From positions 156,604,210 through 156,668,209 of the forward strand of contig NC_039359.1 in assembly GCF_003573695.1 (NCBI RefSeq): a stretch of 64,000 nucleotides of DNA. The letters run 5' to 3'. The stretch comes from Papaver somniferum (taxonomy: Eukaryota; Streptophyta; Magnoliopsida; Ranunculales; Papaveraceae). The notes beneath the pieces are model-generated. The model ran no database searches. It was not told the origin of the DNA and saw only the letters and a list, made by a program, of their open reading frames with translations. Within the stretch, counting starts at the first letter, position 1, and each line of letters starts with the position of its first letter. This document shows, piece after piece, positions 1 to 10,799 of the stretch. A program made the translations under genes and the position numbers.

Positions 1-941
1 ATCTTCATAAAGCCATTCGGTACACTTGAGTCTAAGTTAGAATACAAAGAACCCAGGAACAGGCTGCCTATGGGGAGTTTCTCACCTTGAGCCATCTTGA
101 TAGCAAAGGGGATCACGAAGGGATTCAACAAGTTTCCACCGTCTTCAAATATGTTTCTCGACAACCATAAACATAAGAAAGCAGCAATGGGTAACATACC
201 GTCGATGGGTTTATCAGAAATCTCGTCCTTTGGCCACCATCGTGTCAACCAATGAGCATAGCACCCTTTACTACCAGATGCCTTATTCACTTCCTCCATT
301 GCAGCTGCCAAAATGTTAGAAACCGCAGTCTCCTCATCTGAAAGATCCCCAGGGAGATTGCCCGTGATTGGGAGATGCATCAAAGCAGCCACGTCCTCTA
401 AGGTAACGGTAAACTCTCCCCATCTTCATATAAAGGTGTGAGTGGGAATACACCAACGAGCAAGTAGATCCACAATACCTCTCGCATCATGGAAAATGAA
501 TATGTCTCCAGAAGCCTGAATAACTCTCGTCACTTGAGCCTGATCGAGCATACCCCTGACATGAGGGAAACCCAACATATGTCTTGCTCATCCAGAGAAT
601 TTTTCCAAAAGTCGTCGAGAAATCTTAAACTCTATGATTGATGCAAGGAAGATACCTCGTTCAAGACAAAACCGAATCAATGTCTTAGGAGTCACCAATT
701 TCTTCTGAGTAACATTTCTGGGATTTATCAGAAGACGGTACGCTGGAGATTTGAGATGTTTTTCAGCTTTCTCCTGAACCTCAAAAAATGCATCATCCAC
801 ATTCAGAACATTCTTAATTCCAGAGGCTTCATCCTCTTCTTCGCCAACGGAAGTCTCATCCATACATGTCTCATCTCTGGAGATATCATCATCAATACAC
901 ATTTCATCTCTCGAAGTGTCATTAGCCTGGGAGTTGGACAT
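1..941 (-). pseudogene. Plant mobile domain (PMD) protein, antisense ORF of a Ty3/gypsy element, partial
   Basis: On the minus strand a frame opens at the ATG at 939-941 and runs off the window at base 1. The N-terminus is acidic and Ser/Thr-rich. It is followed by a PMD core that includes GEFTVTLEDVAALMHLP, an Ala/Glu helix and a segment reading AHWLTRWWP. PMD is shared by the Arabidopsis MAIN/MAIL proteins and many plant transposons. Two in-frame TGA codons (588-590 and 426-428) break the frame without shifting it, so it is a decayed copy. It lies antisense to, and about 1.8 kb upstream of, the polypurine tract and 3' LTR start at 2758-2773. This matches the position of extra antisense ORFs known in plant Tat-lineage retrotransposons. 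A free-standing PMD gene or a PMD from a DNA transposon cannot be excluded, because the 5' half of the element is outside the window. Confidence 0.8.
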
Positions 942-2757
942 CTTTGCGAAGTAGCTGTAAAATTCACACTACATTCTACTTCAGTATATCATCCGGATAT
1001 GATTCAACAAGATGATGAAGTCATGCAAATGGAAATGCTAGCATCTGCAAAAATGGTAACTCTTAACTCTTACCTTTTACGCTTCCACTAATGATAGTGA
1101 TCGTAATGCTAGAGTTAACACCTCAAAACTCGTTCGTTTCTTCGAAACCTACAAAAAACGAACGAAGCTCAGATTTTCGTGAAATCATGAACATTTCTAC
1201 TGTGTGAACATTCACCATGGAATTATGAAAACTAAAACATTATTTCATCATAAATAATTGCTTACTTTGAGTATTACTCGAAATCAAACTTGGTTTTTGA
1301 AAATACATATTTACGAAAACGGGAACAATAACTCACGTTTTCGTTTTGTGAGTTACAACTCACGCAAAAAAAAAAAAAAATTTCGTGGAGCATGTCACGG
1401 TTTTGTTTACAAAAATATTTTTCGTGGACAGGCCACGATCTTACATAAAAAAAATGTCTTTTCCTTCGTATCGTCATCATTTGTCTTTAAATTGAAGTTT
1501 TACTTCAATTTTGTGAAAGCTCACACGTTACAGGATAAAGTTTTGATTTACATGAAGGATCATAAACAAAATTTTATCACTGGACACAAGTCTACATTAA
1601 AAAAAAAAACTTTTGCCTTCGTATTATCGTCATTCTTTAAAACGAGGGTTTATTTCGGTTTTCTGAGAATTCACTCCTTTTACGATAAAACCTTGGTTCT
1701 CATGACAACTCATAAACTAAGTTTTATCACTGGACCTAAGTCTATACAAAAAAAAAATCTCTCCTAAATCAGGGATTATTATTAGTTTCTCAAACTAACG
1801 ATCAAACGAACATATGTTTTCAAAAACGAGGGTTTTCAGCGAAACTCACACTCATATATGCACATGTATATAATTTTATTATGATCAAGGCATGAACAAC
1901 TCATGAAAATCATAAACATCAGAAAAAAAAAACGGGCTTACCTGGTCAGTGGCCGGAATTGGCCGTACGGATGATCGGCGGCGGACGGACGGTGGCGAAG
2001 CTCTGGCAATTTTTTTTTTACTTTCTATTCTCGGGCGTGAAGGAGTTGGAGGGATTAAGGTGATGGTCGTGTGAAGGAGAAATAAAATAAAAGGGATTAA
2101 TTCCTTTTCGGAAAATGGATCATTTGTCCACAAAATTTTAAAACATGGTTCAAATGGACGAGTAAAAATTAGTATGGGTGAAATGGACACAAAAAAAATA
2201 GCAAGGATGAAACTGGATTCATCGCGGATTAAATTTAAAAAATAGCAAGGATGAAACTAGATGCATCCTGATATAAATTAAAAATAAGAAAAAATATTTG
2301 AAAATGGGTAGGATGAAACTGGTTAGATCCTGGCTATTTTTATATTTTTGTCCATTTGAACGTTATCTTTTTAATTTTTGTCCATTTAAACAGTATCAAA
2401 ATGTACAAGTCTTTTTCACCCATGAATTGTTTATTTCGGTCTTTTTAACCAATTTTGTGATTCCTTTTATACCAAATTTTATTTCCAAAAACCTAATTTT
2501 ACAAGGATTTCCTTATTGGGCCCGGCCCATGAATCCTAAACGACCAAGGTCCCGTCATCCAAACCAGCGGTTCAACACCAATTTATGCTCATTAGACGAT
2601 GCTCTATCCTGCCACTGTGATCTTCATTCAAGTCATGGTTTGCTCGTACTATCAAAATCTGGTAACGTCTTAACTTACGACTAAGTTCAATTACTTATAT
2701 TGTTATGACCGGAAAATCACCATTCAATGCTGACTGAGGAACACAGATTTCCTCACT
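942..2757. other. Non-coding 3' internal region of the Ty3/gypsy element
   Basis: AT-rich sequence with no supportable gene. The open frames here (for example 1258-1767 and 2298-2684) are rich in Phe and Lys from A/T runs and show no domain. It holds a diverged ~150-bp tandem duplication (1449-1745) and, at 2190-2320, three imperfect copies of a short segment containing GGATGAAACT. It separates the antisense PMD frame from the polypurine tract. Confidence 0.5.
1449..1745. repeat. Diverged ~150-bp tandem duplication
   Basis: Two adjacent copies start with an A-run and a CTT(T)TCCTTCGTAT-like string (about 1449 and 1600) and end with TTTTATCACTGGAC followed by AAGTCTA (about 1572 and 1722). 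They are clearly related but have many substitutions and small indels. Confidence 0.6.
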
Positions 2758-2772
2758 AAGCAGGGGACTTAA
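2758..2772 (+). other. Polypurine tract of a plus-strand Ty3/gypsy element
   Basis: The purine-rich AAGCAGGGGACTTAA lies directly 5' of an LTR start reading TGTAGATGGTGG. The same tract plus LTR start, reading GCAGGGGACTTAA then TGTTGATGGTGG, occurs on the minus strand at 12417-12431. This identifies both as the PPT/3'-LTR junction of one family. Confidence 0.75.
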
Positions 2773-3469
2773 TGTAGATGGTGGATTTTCGACAAAGGCT
2801 AAAATCGTAAACCCATAATTATACGAACTTCTGATCCAGCAATCAGACGCAAGTATTTAGACACGAGTCTCTCATCGAATCTCTGACTGAGAATACTTTC
2901 TCTCATAGTACATGCGGATATGTAGTCTCTCGGATGGACAACGACATATCTCATGAATACTGAACACTTCAGTAAGTATTTCTATAAATAATCACGAGAT
3001 TGACGGCTCCTAGACAGCTTGCTCTGCTAGTATAAAGCGATAACGTCTTCAGGATACAAACAACAAGTTTTCCCTGACTATATAAAGGATATGAAGCTCC
3101 AGCAAGCTCATGTCAGAATAATTAATGCTCCTAGACGCTATGCTATTATAGAGCCATCAGTTAATTATTCTTAAAATTCTTGGATTCATCCACTGAATTT
3201 CCGAAAATATTCAAATATTTTCGCAATATTTCGTTACTTCAATCTATGGTTCTTCCCAGCAGAATTCCATGGGTTAGTAATAAATATTCAACGCACGAGC
3301 ATCTGATCTACCTCTGAGTAAGCCCCAGCTCAAAAGGTGCAAGGGTACTCAATGATGATACACTAACAATCACCGCACGAACGAGTATTTCGAAATACGA
3401 CGAAACGATGAACCTATATAAAATAGGAAAGAAAATAATAAATAATTAAAATATTGACCACGACGCCAG

Positions 3470-4260
3470 GGGATTGGGCTCATCGACCGGCCGGCCGTGC
3501 GGTGGCCAATCCCACGCCAGTTTTATATTTTATCATATTTTTTGTTATTTTCCTTGATCTTATGAAAATCCTTTCATTTGAACAAATATCCTTCGTTTTG
3601 AGGGAACTCCTCAGTTTCATGGTGCTTCCTTCGCACAATGGAAATAATATAAAATTGGGAAAAATATTGTGGGGTCGTGATTGTTGGCCAACCGGCCATG
3701 CCTTGATCCCGGCCGGCCCCACACCTCATGGTTCCTCATTATTTTATTGTTATTTCCCTAATCTCATGAAAACTCCTTCATCTCATGGTATTTTCACAAA
3801 TCCATGAAAAATAATATAAAATTAGGAAAACTCGTGGGACCGGACCCCAGCCGGCCGGCCATGCCCTAGCTGGTCCCACACGCTCCTTTATTTTATTATT
3901 ATTATTTTAAAGTTTCCTTCATCCCATGAAACTCCTTGATTTCATGGTATTTCTCTCAAATTAGGAAAATTCCTTCAAATGATGGAAAAATACATAAAAA
4001 TTAGGGAAACTCGTGGGACCGGGCCCAAGCCGGCCAAGCCATGCCCTAACCGGTCCCACACACCCTTATTTTTATTATTTTAATATTATTTGCTTCCTTG
4101 ATCCCATGGAAACTCCTTCATTTCAACAAATTCCTTTATTTCATGATACTTTTATAAATCCATGAAAAATAATATAAAATTAGGAAAAGCACCACGGGAC
4201 CTTGCTCACTGGCCGGCCGGCCATGCCTTGGCCTCAGCGGTCCCACGCTTCATCATTCCT
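3470..4260 (+). repeat. ~180-bp tandem array with GGCCGG cores, inside the LTR
   Basis: Five units are anchored near 3487, 3691, 3850, 4025 and 4208. Each has a GGCCGGCC-like core, then a GGTCCCACAC-type box, then an AT-rich spacer with CTTCATCTCATGAAA-like and TAAAATTAGGAAA-like strings. Spacing varies from about 160 to 205 bases. Internal tandem arrays like this explain length variation between LTR copies. Confidence 0.75.
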
Positions 4261-4670
4261 TCATTTTATAATTATTTTCCTTCATCTCATGAAGTTTCCT
4301 CAGTTTCAGCAAAACCCTGATTTTGTCATATTTTCTCAAATAGTTGCTCAAACGCACGCCATAAAATATCAAAATTCTCATGACTGAGACACGTACGTGT
4401 TGACGACGTGAGCATGTTACCTTGACCGACCAAGGTTGGCTCTTTGGCTCGCAATGAGCCATTCCCGCATATTTTCATGATTTGGCCTGATTTGCGCAAT
4501 TGCACATATTAGGTCCAAAACTCTTCCATATAATTTTGGAATTTCATGGAGTGATCGTCGTTCGATCCCACGACCATCCAGGGCTGGTATCATGACCCCT
4601 TGGTCGGTCTTTCACCTCTTCATAATTAATTAGGTTTTATCACCTAAGGTTTGGACGAGCATTTTTCGAA

Positions 4671-4678
4671 TAAATGAT
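4671..4678 (+). repeat. 8-bp target-site duplication, left (TAAATGAT)
   Basis: TAAATGAT directly precedes the left end of the 4679-9561 element. It recurs exactly at 9562-9569, directly after the right end. Confidence 0.75.
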
Positions 4679-5162
4679 GAATAATTAATTGGGGGATAAA
4701 AAAAGGAATTGGGGGATACAAAATAATATCCCCATCCTATATCTCCCGCTAAGGGGTGTTTTTCGGGGGCGAAAATACAAAAATACCCTTTGAATTAATT
4801 AAATAACTAAGAAATTTACTAGATCACCCTTATACCAAAATACTATTCCCCTCCTTCTCTCTACCGGCGACCCATATTCACGGAAAAATCCTTCAATCCA
4901 CCGCCGACACTTATTCACGGAAAAAGAAATAAAAATCTAAACCTAAAACCTATTCCCCCTCTTCTCTCCACCGGAGATCCTTATTCTCATGAAAAAAATA
5001 ATTGTTTGAAATTCTCTACGATTGATCATCAAATTATACCAATCTCAAAACAACAGTATTTAAAAAAGCTCCTAGCTAGAAGTTGAAATTGAAAAAAATA
5101 CCTAAAATCAATAATTGTTTGAATTGCTCTTGATGATCATCACTATATTATTAATCTCCAAA

Positions 5163-6300
5163 CAAGCACTTCCGGAACCCCTATCTAAAATCACGAACTC
5201 CATCAGAAAAGTTTCAGCTGTAACTGTTGTCGGCATTAAATTCATGTTGAAGACCATGCCGTTATTGGTTTAATGTTGAAGACCCTACCGGCAACAAGAA
5301 CCGGCATTGAACTTCCTATGAATGCCATGCCGGAAAACTGTTCCCATATTGTATCAATGCCGGTAGCGAGCTAGTAAAAAAAGGAAATTCTCTGGATCGA
5401 ATTTGATAAATGTCGGCATTGTTTATGATGAAACATCTATATGCCGGAAGTGTTGCCGGCATACTCGTGTTTTTTATTCAATGCCGGATTTAGTTTGACA
5501 TGCAGTGATGTTCTTCTTTGAGTTACGGGAGGTACTAACTGACACAATGTACTCCGAGATAAACTGATACAAACAAGGTAACCTTTTGGTTGATTCTTTC
5601 TTCGTTTGTATAATTGTAGAACGTTGAACAATTTGTCGGACCACAAACACAGTATTCGTATTTACGTAAATTTAGATTGATTCCATTTTTGTCTGTTCCA
5701 TGTTCGGTTTCTTTTAGCAAACTGGAATTGTACCATGACTATTTTCTCTAAGGGACGTCTTTTTATTAGAAGCACTATTTTGAAACGAAGGGTATCTATT
5801 ATGACGTATTCGAGATCAAACCAGCCAATACCATTAATGGTATATTGTAAATGATATCGATGCTTTTAAGTACGATGCTTTTAAGTAACTTGCGAATAAG
5901 TTTTGTTACTTAACCGAATTGGGAGTGTGCACTTCCAAATCCCCTGTCTAGAATCATGAAATCTATCTGAAATGTTTCAGCAGTTGTCGGCAATGAATTC
6001 ATGTTGAAGAACCTGCCGGCAACTAGAACCGGCATTGATTTTCCTATGAATGCTATGCCGGAAAACCGTTCCGATATTGTTTTGCAATTTCATATTAATG
6101 CCGGTAGTGAGTAAGTAACAAAAAGAAATTCTCTGGATCGAATTTGATAGAAGTCGGCATTGATTATGATGGAATATCTATGCCAGAAGTGTTTCCGGCA
6201 TGCTCATGTTTTTTTAGTCGATGCCGGCTTTATCAATCTCCGTGCAGGAATTAACATGAAGTGTTGCCGGCATGCTCGTGTTTTTGTAGTCAATGCCGGC
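5163..6300 (+). repeat. ~760-bp-spaced direct duplication inside the GCCGGC element
   Basis: Segment 5163-5490 (CACTTCCGGAACCCCTATCT ...) recurs at 5929-6235 (CACTTCCAAATCCCCTGTCT ...) in the same order. Shared landmarks include AAATTCTCTGGATCGAATTTG and the paired GCCGGCAT boxes. The unit lies mostly in the first ~330 bases of each copy. Confidence 0.75.
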
Positions 6301-9180
6301 TTTGTAGGAGTTGGAGTAAGGTCTGTTATTGTATTTAACTTTGTTTTATTTAGAATCGACACTGCCAGCCACTTTATGCTACTGTCAAGAACAATGCAAG
6401 TTAATGAGAAAATGCATTCATTGATATGCTCTTTGTTTTGTATAATGTGAACTAGTTATATTGATTGGTATCCATGGACATCAGAATGTGCAAACAGTGA
6501 TAAATCTCATGAAGAAATTTCACCCCCACCAACACAAACAACAACTACAGGATTGAAAAGGGAGTCGTTCCAGAAAAAGAACGTTTTAAGCGTGTTGGTA
6601 TGTCGGAACTGGTTATAAGAATCGTTCATTTTTCCTCCTCCCTTGATTATTATACTTTTTTGCCCCCAAAAAAAGGTTATAAGCTCCAACACTTGCAGTC
6701 AAGAGAAGTGGAGCATGTCAGCAACTCTCGAAACTTCAGTTGGACATGGCAGAGTTAAAAAGTGCAGCAATAATTTCCAAGAACCAAAGCATCACAACCT
6801 CCAAATGGCAGGCTACGACGATCCAACAAGTCCAAACCACATGGCAGTAGATTATAAACTAATGAGTATAATCTTCTTCATTATCAGGAAACCAACGGAT
6901 TTTAAACCTCTTTGAAGAACTTTCAAGTCTTTTAGCTTACACTTGCAGGCTCGCAGCAAGACATACACATTAAGAAGCTTACTGCTTATACCTACAGTAA
7001 CACAAGCCGACCACTGCCATAGTAGCTCTCTACAACTCATGGCAAAGCTCGCCACCAATGGGAAGCTGGTAATACACTTCAACCTAACTGTGGTTCAGAG
7101 AATCAAGTGAAAGAAGGAAAAATCTGTGATATTTTGTTCCGCATAAGCATTGTCAATTCATAAGAAACGCCGGCATTGATGGACGACCAACAAAGCAAAC
7201 CGGCAGAAGGTGCCGGCACGCTCGACAAAAAATTGATTATGCCGGAACCTTATACAAATGTACTAGTTTTCTGTTTACCTTTTAACCAATACCGGCATTG
7301 TAGAATTTAATAAAACAATGCCGGCAGTGAAATTACATTACAGTCGTTTTAATTGATAACCATGCCGGAAAAGGATGCATCGGCATAGTTGACACTTTTA
7401 TTACAATGCCGGTATACTAGTGCCGGCATGCTCGACTAATAATAATCAATGCCGGCATAATATGAGAAAAAACCTTCAGTTCTGACCAATTTATAACACT
7501 TGTTGGCAACTTGGCATTGTTTTTTTCACCGTCATATAATGCCGGCAGTATAGATAATCTACCGGCATGCTCGATGGCTAAACTTCAATGCCAAAAACTG
7601 TGTGTAGGCATGTACCTGGTGACTTGAAAAGTATCCAAAAAATACTCCATTAAAGCTTCCAATGATCGCTCCTTCATGCAATGGCATGGTTTCGCGCAGC
7701 AGAAGTGAGATAAGTTCCCTGAGCAGGCCAGAATATAGGTTTAAATTCTAACACCCACACAATAAAAAGATAGAAAATCGAGAGAGAAAAAACTAGAATG
7801 TCGGACAACCTCTCCAACCCAGTTAATTGAAGCACAGAAACCAAAGTATAGAGCTGCAGGAACCATTGAGTACCTGCTGGAAGAAAGAGTTAATTTACGA
7901 GTTTGTAATTGATTCACAATCTACGCCAGAACCATTTTCCGGCATGCTTGGTAATTAAAATACTAGGCCGGAACCATTTGCCGGCATGCCCGATAGAGAT
8001 CTATCGAATCTGATAAGCAAATGAAAAAAACTCAAATTCAGGAGAATTTGCATCATGTGCCGACATTGAATCTTAAGCGAAGTACCATGCCGTCACCAGC
8101 TACCGGCGTGCTCGACAATAAACTTTCAGTGCCGGCAGCGTGAATAAACTTTCAGAAATTCCTGGAGAATTTGCATCATGTGCCGGAATTGAATGTTAAG
8201 CAAAGTACCATGCCATCATGGCTACCGGCATGCTCGACTATAAACTTTCAGTGCCGGCAGTGTGAAGATCACATTTGAATCTGGCATTTTAGAGTATTGT
8301 TAGGTCGTCCAAAAATGTAGTTGGAGCCTGTGGGCCGGCATTAACGAGCTTGTCCAAGTGTGATGTGAGTACGCTTACACCCTTTTTTGAGGGTAACGCA
8401 TGGCGTAACCTATTTTAGAACTAAATTCTAATACATGATTTATATGTTTCCAGGAAGCTTCTGAAGAAAATAATCTTGTTCATTATTACTGAAACAAGTC
8501 GGTGATAGGAGAGATATAAAAAAACTAGGGATAAGTTTATGATCGTAATCCACTAAAGGGAGTAAAGTATTTGGAAAAACAATGGTGCGTAATGTCACCA
8601 CAAGCTAGCACTTCTGATCTCATCTTCGCGGAGATTGTGAACTACGCCTGCAATCATGCTGATTGCACCAGCCTTGGTTTTGGGTCATCTTGTGGTGATT
8701 TGGACGCAGCCAGCAATGCTTCGTACGCATTTAACAGGTTTTTTCATACTGCAAATCAACAGAAAGGGGGAGTTGTAGTTTCAACAACTTAGCAGTCGTA
8801 ACTACCTAAAATCCTAATACTCAATATCCTAAGCAAGCAAGCTAAAGTATCATGATTGATGTAAGTAAGCAAGCTAAAGTATCCCTCCAAAGAGCCGTTC
8901 ACGGTCTGCATCTTAACTTGGCGTAAAACAAAATTCCTTGTCGTCTTTGATGATTAGTACCGTCTTTGTAATCCTAGTTTTGTAAAGATCATCACTATGA
9001 TATAGAGAGATGTATATTCTCATTATATTAAGATTGGAACTCATATGGTGATATTTTTTTGTATTAAGATGATGATAGAATAAAGTTTTGTTTTCCATAC
9101 CGACATGGATATAATTATGAAGACCCTGCCGGTTTGACTGTTGTGTCGGCATGGTATTCATGATGAATACCATGCCGGCA
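5228..9180 (+). repeat. Dispersed array of GCCGGC boxes (TGCCGGCATGCTCG / AATGCCGGC)
   Basis: Dozens of boxes occur through the element. Many form an ordered couplet in one orientation: TGCCGGCATGCTCG, a spacer of about 15-20 bases, then CAATGCCGGC. Examples lie near 6270-6300, 7425-7455 and 8105-8135. The core GCCGGC is palindromic and CpG-containing. A run of couplets is most easily explained as a subterminal or internal protein-binding array; the binding protein is unknown. Confidence 0.8.
8041..8266 (+). repeat. ~123-bp tandem duplication carrying a GCCGGC couplet
   Basis: GGAGAATTTGCATCATGTGCC starts both copies (8041 and 8164). Each runs through a CCGGC(A/G)TGCTCGAC box and ends at ACTTTCAGTGCCGGCAG. 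It shows how the motif array was amplified locally. Confidence 0.75.
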
Positions 9181-9561
9181 GTGCTTTTTCCAGAACTGAC
9201 CATGGCAAAAGAAATTAGGTGAAGATTCATGCGTACAACTCATGTTTGTCGATGATACGAAGACTCAAAGATATCCGTTTGTTAATTATCATCACTCATT
9301 TAAACCAAATTCCTAAGGCATCAAAAAATTTCCATATAATCTCACCCAAAATCAAGTGATTATGATTTATACTAATCTTTACCAAGTTAATTTATTAACT
9401 TAATTAATTACAATTATTTATCTAAACATGATTAATGAGGGTAGATTAGGAATTACCTAAAATACTTAGATAAGGGGTGACCCTGATTTTATATTTGGAT
9501 CCAGTTTTTGTCCTTTTTCTATATCCCCCAATTTGTTTTTTTATCCCCTAATTGCGCGTTC

Positions 9562-9569
9562 TAAATGAT
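9562..9569 (+). repeat. 8-bp target-site duplication, right (TAAATGAT)
   Basis: Exact match to 4671-4678; marks the right end of the GCCGGC element. Confidence 0.75.
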
Positions 9570-10406
9570 TAAACCAGCATTTAATCATTCTTTCATCAAC
9601 AAATCACCAACTCTTCAAGAGATCTTGGTATTTTGCTCACGCGAGCATAGGGACGCTACATAATCGACCCACGGTCTCATGTAGCCGGTCCTCCTTCATT
9701 CCATGGTTAATTCTCAAATAAACCATCAATTGGTCATCAATTAATCGAATTAGGGTTTCTGAGTCCAAGGATCATAATTCCCGACTCGAACACTAATAAC
9801 TTTATGACGATCTCATGATCAGTATTCTTATTTATTATGCTCGGTTCAACTACCGGTATACTAATTAATGTTTTATTTTGGTCACGCTACCAATAATTCA
9901 TCAGACGAGAAATATTTTCTCAAACCAAGGAATATTGGTTCAACTATCAATATTCAACAATTCATCGAATGAGCAATACTTGCTCACCTCAACGTGAGAA
10001 TTACACCTCTATCTCAACGGACACGTTCAATTCATGAGTTTCAAAACATTTTGCAGAATCATATTCAACTCAGCAAATACATGGACTCATCGTCCCATGA
10101 AGTCAGCAACTGACTAAATACATGTCTGCCCTGCAGACTCCACGTTCACGAGACATCAATCGTGTTACTTGGGGGGATATCAACTAGGGTTTTGGTCTGG
10201 CGATCTACGACACGTGTGTTCATACACACGATGGAATGTGAGCAAGTCATGCAATCAGTTGAAGGAGTTAACAAAGTAGTGGATGGAAAATCGACCAAGT
10301 CTCCGCATGATAAGCAACTGGTTTCAAACACGATTTCCACTTCCCCAATCTTTGATTCCATCAACTGTCACACTTCATGGGATCATGGTGTCTACAATTC
10401 CATCAA

Positions 10407-10414
10407 TATAAATA
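10407..10414 (+). promoter_or_regulatory. TATA box of the plus-strand Ty3/gypsy LTR
   Basis: TATAAATA lies about 220 bases upstream of the block GTGACCGAATT that is shared with the opposite-strand LTR. The opposite LTR has TATAAATA in the same relative place (17656-17663). Confidence 0.45.
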
Positions 10415-10799
10415 AGTCTCTGAATCATGATTGAGGACAGAACAAAAATCTCACGTCTCACAGACAACACGAGATTAACTCAACATCTGAGTAATTACTC
10501 TCAACAGAGATTCAATCATTCAGCACTTATCTTATTCAGAATTCACAACACACCCACAATCTTTTATTACCATTAATTCCACACATTTCTCAGCTTCCCT
10601 CCTACAGATCAACCCATCCTCTCTTGTGACCGAATTTACTCTGGAACGATCATTGTCTTGGTTTAGGCCGGAGTAATACAGATTGATCTCTCGAATTCAA
10701 AGCACTCCCTTCTTGCAGTGCATATGTGTGAGGTTGAACATTTCGCTCGGTTCAAGGAGTCTCCTCCCTACGGTCGTCTCCTCAATCCCGTGAAAACCA

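Larger units (their letters stand above)
4679..9561. mobile_element. Non-autonomous TIR transposon packed with GCCGGC motifs
   Basis: A 4,883-bp element with 8-bp target duplications. Its inverted ends share the blocks GGGGATAAAAAAA and AATTGGGGGATA: at 4692-4722 in one orientation, and near 9522-9553 in the other. Both ends begin with GAA at the duplication. Further in, a second inverted match (AGATCACCCTTATA at 4821 against TAGATAAGGGGTGACC near 9470) suggests longer degenerate TIRs. I see no transposase or long spliced frame, so it depends on enzymes supplied elsewhere. A G-starting TIR fits Mutator-like elements; the 8-bp duplication also fits hAT. Superfamily is left open. It interrupts the Ty3/gypsy 3' LTR. 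Confidence 0.75.

Noticed and set aside
1258..1767. 169-codon plus-strand frame
   Set aside because: Composition (Phe, Lys, Ser runs) follows A/T-rich tandem sequence; no domain, and it spans a diverged tandem duplication.
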